NCBI GenBank assembly: GCA_932521025.1
Contig: OW051473.1
Location: 6,634,001-6,698,000, forward strand
Direction of reading: 5' to 3'
DNA from: Oscheius onirici
Lineage: Eukaryota; Nematoda; Chromadorea; Rhabditida; Rhabditidae
DNA: 64,000 nucleotides
A program made the translations under genes and the position numbers. Positions within the stretch are counted from its first letter, which is position 1; each line of letters starts with the position of its first letter. This document shows, piece by piece, positions 57,201 to 64,000 of this stretch. The notes beneath the pieces are model-generated. The model was not told where the DNA came from. It was given only the letters and a program-made list of their open reading frames with translations, and searched no databases.

Positions 57201-58770
57201 TTTTGTGGCCTCGGACAAACAAACAGACAAACAAAGTCACAGAGACACCATTGCACTTTAATATTAAAGATACGTCTACGTTGAGCGAGAAAACAAACGT
57301 AAGTGTGTCGAAAGGTTACTTTTTTCTTTATTTTGTAAACAGACATTTCATGTTCTTCTGGCAGACAAAGGAGAAGCAGCCAAGCGCAGAAAGGCAGCGG
57401 TGTGATCATCCACTACCACAGCAGAACAGTTGGCGTCGAACACTATCCTTTTAGTTAGACCAGCCTTATTCTGCCCAAGTACTAACAGTCCACTTTTTAA
57501 AGAAACAATTGTTTTGTACGCAAATGGTAACGTTGTTGTATGCTAGTTGTGACCGGATCAACATTCGTGTCTTTGTGCCTGTACACGTGATTACACTTTC
57601 GCGGGTACATGCTACCTAACACCCGCGAACCTCCTTGCATGTGATTCGAACGGCCACTGAATCAGCGCAAGTCTGAGGCATACTCCCACCTTTTGTTTCT
57701 CCGGCCTTTCTGCCCTTATGGTCGTGTGCGCATATTGAAGTGCAAGTAGTCACCCCAAGTTTCAAATTTTACAGGATCGTTCGTTGTTTTACGCATCAGT
57801 CTTTCACCATTTTCTGTACCGTAACTGCCATCACGTGTGTGCAAGACCTGTTTGTTTGAAACTTATGCCTTTCACGCAGTTTATGCTCAGTAAGGAACAA
57901 TGAGATCATTTATTATGTCACGAGTAGATCAACGCCCCAGGTGGTCACTCGCGAACTCGTTTTTAGCTGCATTCCTAAATCAACCTTTCATCAGTTACTG
58001 ACGTTGGCGCATTTTCTAATCATAGATTTTTCCCTCACAAAATAAATTCTTTTTTTGCCTTTTCCAGAGGTTCTGAGTAATCAAGTCATAGCATTGTGAT
58101 CGAAAAAACTTTTACTTCCATTTTTAAGCACCACCATTTCACATTCTTCTAATTAGCCTCTTTGGAACATTTATGAAGCACTTTTAAACGAATTGTCTTA
58201 ATATTTCCTTTACCTTTGCTTTCTCACTTGTCTCTTTTCTATTTTAGTGACACTTTCTGTATGCGAACAAGCGATATTTACAACGACCTTTTTTAAGATT
58301 TCAGTGAAGATTACGCGCAACACTACGTCTTCTGCAGTTTAGATTTCAACACTGATGAAGCGCAAAAACTAGTTCTGTGTACACCGATGCATACCGTACC
58401 TTTTTTCATATGATTGCAGTCGTCCATTCTACATCAGTAATAAGATAATAACACAAACAAACTGAAGAGATTGTTTGGTGAACTCAGCCCCTAAGTGTCA
58501 CATACAGACAGAGTCTACGTCATTGTACTTGAGTTGCAGAGATCAGAAAAGTGTTGATCCAATGGAGAAAGCGTTGTCTAAACCTTTTCTTGATCAACAG
58601 GAAATCGTTCATTTATGTTGTCTCAGTTGTTGATCAGAGTATGCTTAAGATCACATGCTTTTTGTGTATGTCAATTTATTGAAATGAAATTAGAGGCCTC
58701 GATTTCACATCTGGCCCCGCCCATCTCACAGTCGACGCGTGCGCGCCGCGGCCGAAAGGTGAGCTTTTTT

Positions 58771-58873
58771 GGTAAAAACTAATTTGCGCACAAAGATCCC
58801 CTCCTTATCCTCAATTAGAGCTTCAGACACACACACAAAAACACACACAGACTTGGGAGCAATTTGAAATAGA
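58771..58873 (-). repeat. Dispersed repeat, copy C (inverted fragment)
   Basis: About 100 bases on the minus strand match the opening of copy A almost base for base: TCTATTTCAAATTGCTCCCA, a GT run, GAAGCTCTAATTGAGGATAA, then GCGCAAATTAGTTTTTA. The GT run differs in length. The match ends abruptly after GTTTTTA, where the sequence becomes GC-rich, so the copy is truncated. Confidence 0.8.
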
Positions 58874-59663
58874 TCGTCATGTTACCCAATAGTTCTTTGG
58901 ACTGGCTTTCATGTTGCGATTGTCAGCGCTCAACGCAAAATTCAAAATGAACGTAACGGTAAGGTTTATAACAAAAAATGTTCACTTATTATCATTTCAA
59001 ACTCCCTGGGCCAAAAAGTAAACTCGCCAGACAACGACAAGCTTTTACAGAGAGTTCTAAAGAGTCGTTAAATTCTCGTCTGTATACAGAACGAGATTAA
59101 TAAGACTAAGGTTGGTAGTTGACAAAAGCAATTGAAATGGACAAAGAAGACAGAAACAAAAGCGAGGACACAGTAAGAGACAAACCCAGAAAGAACGTTA
59201 TTGCGACAGAATCGTCGGGATGAAAAAAATAGAAACGGTTTCAAATAGGATGAACTAGATCACAAAATAAATTAAAGCCAAAATTCAGCAGAACGGCTAC
59301 TTGGCTGAGAAAGTGTGGACAAAATTTTGTTCCTCCGATTACGAGCATATGTAACAAAGTGGTGAAAGGGTTCCAATTGACTGCAATTGACCATTTTGTT
59401 CGACAATGAAGCTTTTTTCTTATTTGTAAATTGCAAACGCGGTGTTATTCACCTCATTACCTATTTATTGTGCTTGAAACAAATAAGAACGTTTATAAGA
59501 AAAGCAGACGTCATGGAAAGTACCGACAAACATCCTCAAGACCAGCTTCTTTGAAGCTCGGCCTTCCCAAACCCATTACTACAATGAAGCTGGAACAGTA
59601 ATTAAGCCATACATTTTCAATTCACAAAGTGTTTAGTTCGCAAAGGTGCGACGAATCGTAAAA

Positions 59664-60185
59664 ATGTCAAATCTGATCACTTCAACGAAGAAAACGAGCC
59701 TGGAATCCATTAAAAAGTATTTAAAAGACGTGGCCTCAAAATACTTGAACGATGTTTGTTTCACGTTCTTAGTTTCAAAGTTGAATATTTAGTTGGAAAT
59801 CAGTGAATATTCCAACGCTGTGATGCTCGACAAAAAGATTCGTCGACTAGGCCTCAGACTGTCGGCAAAACTCAGCAACCAAAAGGTATTTTGCATTATG
59901 GTTGGGATAAATAACTGTTTTCAGATATTTGCCACAGTATACGGCTCACAAAAGTGGAGCATTCTGCACAGCAAGACCATTGGACAAAATAGGAAATTGA
60001 GACGGTTGACAAAAAGAAGACTACGCTCAATCCTCGAAGACCCCAAAATCACCGCTGCTGAATGTAGAAAAGTTTTTAATGATAGAGTGAACAATAAAAT
60101 TCATTTTCAGATTTTACTCGGCGAAGAAGGAGAAACTCCAAAATCGTGGCCCAAAAATAGTAGAAAAGCTGTTTGGCAGCTGTAG
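59664..60185 (+). CDS. Small basic protein of unknown function
   Basis: Not recognised. The ATG at 59664 begins MSNLITSTKKTSLESIKKYL. Introns end TATTTAG and GTTTTCAG, and a third of 40 bases (about 60072-60111) is likely. The joined protein is about 133 residues. It has a Lys/Arg-rich middle (IRRLGLRLSAKL; RKLRRLTKRRLRSILEDPK) and ends NSRKAVWQL. It has no signal peptide or membrane helix. Basic helices could bind nucleic acid or membranes, but this is speculation. The exact start is unsure, and a short upstream exon (MNVTV near 58949) is possible but not supported. Confidence 0.55.
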
Positions 60186-60990
60186 AACACATTCGGAATT
60201 CTATTTTCGTTTAATAATACCAATCTCCCCTTCAATCATTACAATTAGATGATCTCAGACGTTGCCTTTTTATAGGGTAAAATGCGGTTAACACCCTTAG
60301 CAGTCTTTAGTAATTAAAAAACCGTTGTCACCATCTTAGTTTCCTCTTTTATGAAAAATACTAAACACAAAAATTTGTGATACTCATAGCTGAAAATTGA
60401 CAAACAATTCGTAGCAGGCTCCAAGTACCCTAGATCTGAGCTTTTTTAATGAGTTGATTGCTACCCTCTATTATGTATTTCTTCGAGAATGAAAAACTTT
60501 GTAAAAAAGTGGTGTTTTTAGCCCCGCTACCTGTATAATTCTAAATGTGCAAGATCTGAATTTTAAGTAGTCGTTTAATGAACCCCGGAAATGTTTTTAA
60601 ACGTCAACTATTCGAGAAAATGTTGTACATTGCTAAAGACTGTTGAAATGGGAGTAGATATTAAAACACGATACGATCTTTTTATATGTACTTGTTCACA
60701 CTCGATGTGAAGGAGTGTCACAACACTCCAAATTCTGATTGAGCATTAATGCGTGCTGTTGTCTGTGTCTGTGTGCTGTTGGTAACACCGTTGAGGCCTT
60801 GAACCGTTGAAACTGGGTTATGCTGTTTCATCGCAAGAAGAATGGTTTCAATAGTTCAGAAATACTGTTCTTAGGAACCCCCTATTCGCTTTCATCTTCA
60901 TATGCTCATTCTTTAACCGTAGTTATTTTCAAGCAATGGGTTACGTTATGTTTCTTTACAAGCAGGAGCCAGTTTATCTTTATGCTCGAC
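60186..60990. other. Convergent 3' intergenic region
   Basis: About 800 bases lie between two genes meeting tail to tail. It is AT-rich and no gene or repeat is recognised. Confidence 0.45.
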
Positions 60991-61685
60991 TTATCCGAGA
61001 ACCTCATCCTCGGTCACGTATTTCTTGAGAAACTGAAAAACTTGGTCAGGCGGAATGTACGCAGCCATACAGTCGTATTCGTGGATTCCGACACTTTCCA
61101 TGAAGGCACAGATGTTCCTAAGATCTTTCATCTTCAGCGTTTCGAGCCAGTAGTGCAACGGAGAGTTTCTCACAACCTTGTCCGATAGCATAGCTCTGAG
61201 AATACATTATTTTGGAGGTAGCTAAAAACCTACAGCATTTCCTTCTGAGTCTTACAGCTATAAATTAGACATGGGAGGAGTTGGACAAAATCCTTTGCCG
61301 GCTGAACAGTCTCACTCACTTCAAAGAAAAGCCCAGTAAATTCATAAAGTTTGTTTTTGAGAGTAGTAAAGTAGTCCCAGTATCCATCCTGCCTCAATCG
61401 TATCGGCTTTTCGCTGAAGATTTTCTGCACAAGACAGGTGACTCTTGGATCAGCGGGTGGAAAACTGTCTTCTCCCAAAAATAGACTCATATATTGTCGG
61501 TGTGATAACTCCTTTTCGCTGCGTGCTTTAACTACCATTGAGCAGTTGACGTGCTCGCAGATAAAAGTGCCATTGCTCAATCGGCCGAGCAGAAAGTTGA
61601 GAATAAATGCTAAATCCCTATCGTCTTGTTGTTGACAGGCTTGCACATTGGACAAAAGTGCGAGAAGGACAGTACAGGACCGCAT
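60991..61685 (-). CDS. Small secreted protein of unknown function
   Basis: Two exons, about 219 residues. The ATG directly follows GATCTTTAG, a likely trans-splice acceptor. The signal peptide MRSCTVLLALLSNVQA is followed by CQQQDDRDLAFILNFLLGRL. Cysteines occur in SNGTFICEHVNCSM (with an N-glycosylation sequon), TCLVQ, CLIYSCK, and ICAFMESVGIHEYDC. The second exon begins after KTQKEML and ends FLKKYVTEDEVLG. I do not recognise a domain. It is probably an extracellular or lumenal protein. It lies about 430 bases downstream of the SET gene on the same strand, too far to call an operon with confidence. Confidence 0.7.
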
Positions 61686-62111
61686 CTAAAGATCAGGCGT
61701 TTCTCAGGGTTTTTATAAAATATAATCAAAAGAGAACAGAAAAGAGAATATGCTTTTGTGGAAAAAAAGCTCCCTAAAAGGGGAACTGATTAATATTCAG
61801 CATCGTTTTCCTTTGTGTTATCATTGTTGCGCCGTGAATATACGGTTTCAAAAGCTAGATGGTTTGATTAGGATAAAATTGCTCAAAAACAATCACAGTC
61901 GCTTGACCGGGATGTGGTGCTTACGATCTTCTGCAATTTCTTGGGACATAACAAAAACGTAAACTGATAGATCTGTATAGCAAAGTATAATTGATTATGT
62001 TAACACGATGGAAGTGGAACAAGATCCAAAAAGAAACCCAAAAAATATCGACAAGATTGGCCAAACAGCGTAGTGAAACGCAGCAGGATAAAGTCTGAAG
62101 ATGTAGCCGAA
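61686..62111. other. Short intergenic region
   Basis: About 425 bases lie between the SET-domain gene and the downstream secreted-protein gene, both on the minus strand. It should contain the 3' UTR of the first and outron or promoter of the second. Nothing else is recognised. Confidence 0.4.
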
Positions 62112-63835
62112 TCAGAGTTCTTGCAGCCAACCACGACAGTTCTCGGAGATAGACCTGAAATTGAAAGCGATTTGATCTTTTTCATGTTGAAACTTACAGG
62201 CAAGTGGTGGCGTTTTCCGGTTTCTTCTTCTCCTTCACACCGTCTAGACCAGCGTGGTAGTCAATTGTCAGCAAGTCACCTAAACATTGGATGTGTTTGC
62301 GTGTAGCTGTTTCTTAAGGGCTTTTACATCTTTTCAGACAATTATGAGCTTTCTTTGGAATTTTCTGAACAGACTCCTTCCATGCTCGCAAAAGTGCGTA
62401 ACAAGGCACTTGGGGTCACAAGAATTGGGAAGGAATCTTCCCTCGTTCCTGAAAACCAGGAAATTTCTCCCGAAACTTTAAACTTTCTTACCCTTTTTTG
62501 ATCGCGTCGATGACAAATTGGCCCTCTTCGTAGGCGTGGGAATTTGCATTGCTTGACTCCTCAATCTCAAGACGAACCTGGAAATGTTTTCATTTTTAAA
62601 GAAATATCAGGAAAGTTACTTCGCCTGTGTACTCCCCAACAACTGAACCAAGCGGCATGTCTTCTGCAGCTCTCAGACGCCATCCCATGCTGCTTGGCTC
62701 TTTAGTTACAATCAAAGGGTGTCGTTTGAACTTCTGAAGTAATGTTAGCACCGAATTTGTTCAAAGTGTACCTGAACATCGTGGCGGCAGTCGTCTTTTT
62801 TTGGGCAAATTGCCGGATTGCAACGGATTGTAAAAAGAACACTATTGGGAATCGTCTGGTCGCTAGTCATCAGATTCTTGTCCTTTGTTCTCGGGACATT
62901 GGTGTCTCTGTAGTGCAGAAAGAGCGACTTGGAGGCTGCTGCTTTCTAAAAAACGATATCATTGGTTTCTGGATGGAACAACTCACTTTGTTGCAGTCTC
63001 TACAGCCTGTGGGGTTCTGACAGCTACATCGGCACCTTGTGATATCTCCTCTCAGAAGGTCCAGCTCCTCTGTAGCTTTTTTTGAATACATCAAACGTTG
63101 GATATACTAAAATAATTTTTGTTTAAAAACACCTGCTTTGGATCACCTCGAAAACTGGCAGGTCGTCCGCAGAGGTCTCATCGAGATTCAACAAAATCAA
63201 AGGAGGCATGTTTGCCCTTTCTTTGAACCAATTTGCGTTAATCTTTTCCCAAAGACCACTTCGTCCGTTCACGAGTCGAATGAAAGTGTCCTTATCCATA
63301 TGAAAAACTTTGAGAATTTTCTCAAAAGCCGAACCGAACTTTTGAAAGTAGTGTTCCTTGGAGAAGTGAGATTCCCACGTCTCTTCCGGGGCACTGACTG
63401 AAGCAGTTTTCTTATGCTTTCTTCGGGACTTGCTGGTGCTTGCATGAAGGATCTAAAACTGAATGTTAGGACTATGAGAGCAGAGGCTTACTTTTCTGTT
63501 CTTCTTGGTGATGGAGATGGTCGACGGATTGTCGGTAGCGGGAGCATTCGTTTGAGCAGCGACACGAGATTCTGTCTAAAATACCGAGTTATCTTAACAA
63601 AAGGCGTTTCTATTACCAGGAGTTGCTCATGTTGCTCGTTTTCTTTTCCACTGTAGTGACGACTTCTTTTGACCTCCTCAATGTCGCTCCCAGCCTACAA
63701 ATTTCAAATTTTTCCAAGCAACAAGCTATTTACCTGCTGCTCTCCCAGATGTCTTCTCTTTCCAAATGATGATGCGTTTGCACGAGAACAGACGTTGCGG
63801 AGAGGGTAAAAGCGAGTGATTTGATTGAAATTCAT
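62112..63835 (-). CDS. Divergent SET-domain protein (AWS/SET/post-SET layout)
   Basis: A protein lysine methyltransferase-like protein of about 420 residues. The ATG (MNFNQITRFYPLRNVCSRA) lies 14 bases after an ATTTTCAG acceptor. The N-terminal third is polar and basic (SKSRRKHKKTAS). A cysteine cluster, RCRCSCQNPTGCRDCNK, precedes CNPAICPKKDDCRHDV, like the AWS/pre-SET region. The SET core follows: GWRLRAAEDMPLGSVVGEYT, FVIDAIKKGNEGRFLPNSCD, LLTIDYHAGL, and a short post-SET CLSISENCRGWLQEL. The usual NHSCDPN is PNSCDPK and the second post-SET cysteine is missing. The stretch between SCDP and LTIDY is short. Family membership is well supported. Enzyme activity is doubtful, and the subclass (NSD/SETD2/ASH1-like) is inferred from the order of motifs. 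Confidence 0.8.
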
Positions 63836-64000
63836 CTTGACTTTTTGCCTGAAAATCGCAAAGAATTAGCATGTATGGGCATAGAAAAATGTAGAATCAA
63901 TTTAGAGTCAGAAATGAAATTGAGTACAAAAAGACAGTTTTAAAAATATAATTTTAAGTGAATTTTGAAAAAGAAAGCTTTTTTATAAACGGCACTGCCG
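63836..64000. other. Upstream region of the SET gene, window edge
   Basis: Non-coding AT-rich sequence to the end of the window. An ATTTTCAG acceptor on the minus strand just upstream of the ATG suggests trans-splicing. Confidence 0.4.

Larger units (their letters stand above)
55594..59663. other. Intergenic region with repeats
   Basis: About 4 kb separates two divergently oriented genes. It contains a degenerate tandem array (56790-57095), a tRNA-Glu-like pseudogene (57128-57200) and a fragment of the dispersed repeat (58771-58873), each listed separately. A GC-rich patch near 58735-58760 adjoins the last of these. I find no convincing exon in the rest. Confidence 0.45.

Noticed and set aside
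60991-63835. Operon of the SET gene and the secreted-protein gene
   Set aside because: The gap of about 425 bases is longer than typical nematode operon spacing and no SL2-type signal can be shown from sequence alone.

Overview
The window is nuclear DNA from a nematode, most likely a rhabditid. Genes are cut into many short exons by introns that are often only 37-50 bases long and end in TTTCAG. Several first ATGs follow a TTTCAG or similar acceptor directly, as expected for spliced-leader trans-splicing. The recognisable proteins are nematode-like: an APL-1 amyloid-precursor homologue, an NLP-1 neuropeptide precursor and a Str-superfamily chemoreceptor. As I recall, C. elegans erd-2.1, apl-1, taf-3 and nlp-1 are all on the X chromosome, so this window probably comes from the X-equivalent element. 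Exon models were built by hand from splice signals and frame. Models whose coding length was checked to sum to whole codons are erd-2, the amino acid transporter, apl-1, the lysine-rich secreted protein, the four-TM protein and the kinase.

Layout, left to right. 1-28 kb is mostly minus-strand genes: erd-2 (3.5-4.4 kb), an SLC36/AVT-type amino acid transporter (5.6-7.7 kb), apl-1 (13.6-17.3 kb) and taf-3 (23.8-27.9 kb). Two plus-strand genes lie among them: a lysine-rich secreted protein (9.1-11.0 kb) and a four-TM protein (11.2-13.2 kb). 28-54 kb is plus-strand: a small shisa-like membrane protein (30.6 kb), an SBK-type kinase with alternative 5' exons (34.9-40.5 kb), an unrecognised intracellular protein (40.9-43.0 kb), nlp-1 (45.4 kb), a FAM184-like coiled-coil protein (46.0-51.2 kb), a weak two-exon gene (51.3 kb) and a chemoreceptor (52.1-53.5 kb). 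The right end holds a disordered Ser/Pro/Tyr-rich protein (54.3-55.6 kb, minus), a small basic protein (59.7-60.2 kb, plus), a small secreted protein (61.0-61.7 kb, minus) and a divergent SET-domain protein (62.1-63.8 kb, minus).

Long intergenic stretches (1-3.5, 17.3-23.8, 28-30.6, 31.3-34.9, 43-45.3 and 55.6-59.6 kb) show no convincing coding exons. They contain three copies of a dispersed repeat, one pogo/Tigger-like terminal repeat, a tRNA-Glu-derived pseudogene and a degenerate tandem array. I see no operon, CRISPR array or intact tRNA.

The genes do not form one pathway. Several act in neurons or secretion (apl-1, nlp-1, chemoreceptor, KDEL receptor) and two in chromatin (taf-3, SET protein). 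The observations most worth checking are the kinase whose catalytic HRD aspartate is asparagine, the SET protein with altered catalytic motifs, the alternative N-terminal exons of the kinase, the frequent GC-AG introns, and the dispersed repeat sitting in introns of two different genes.
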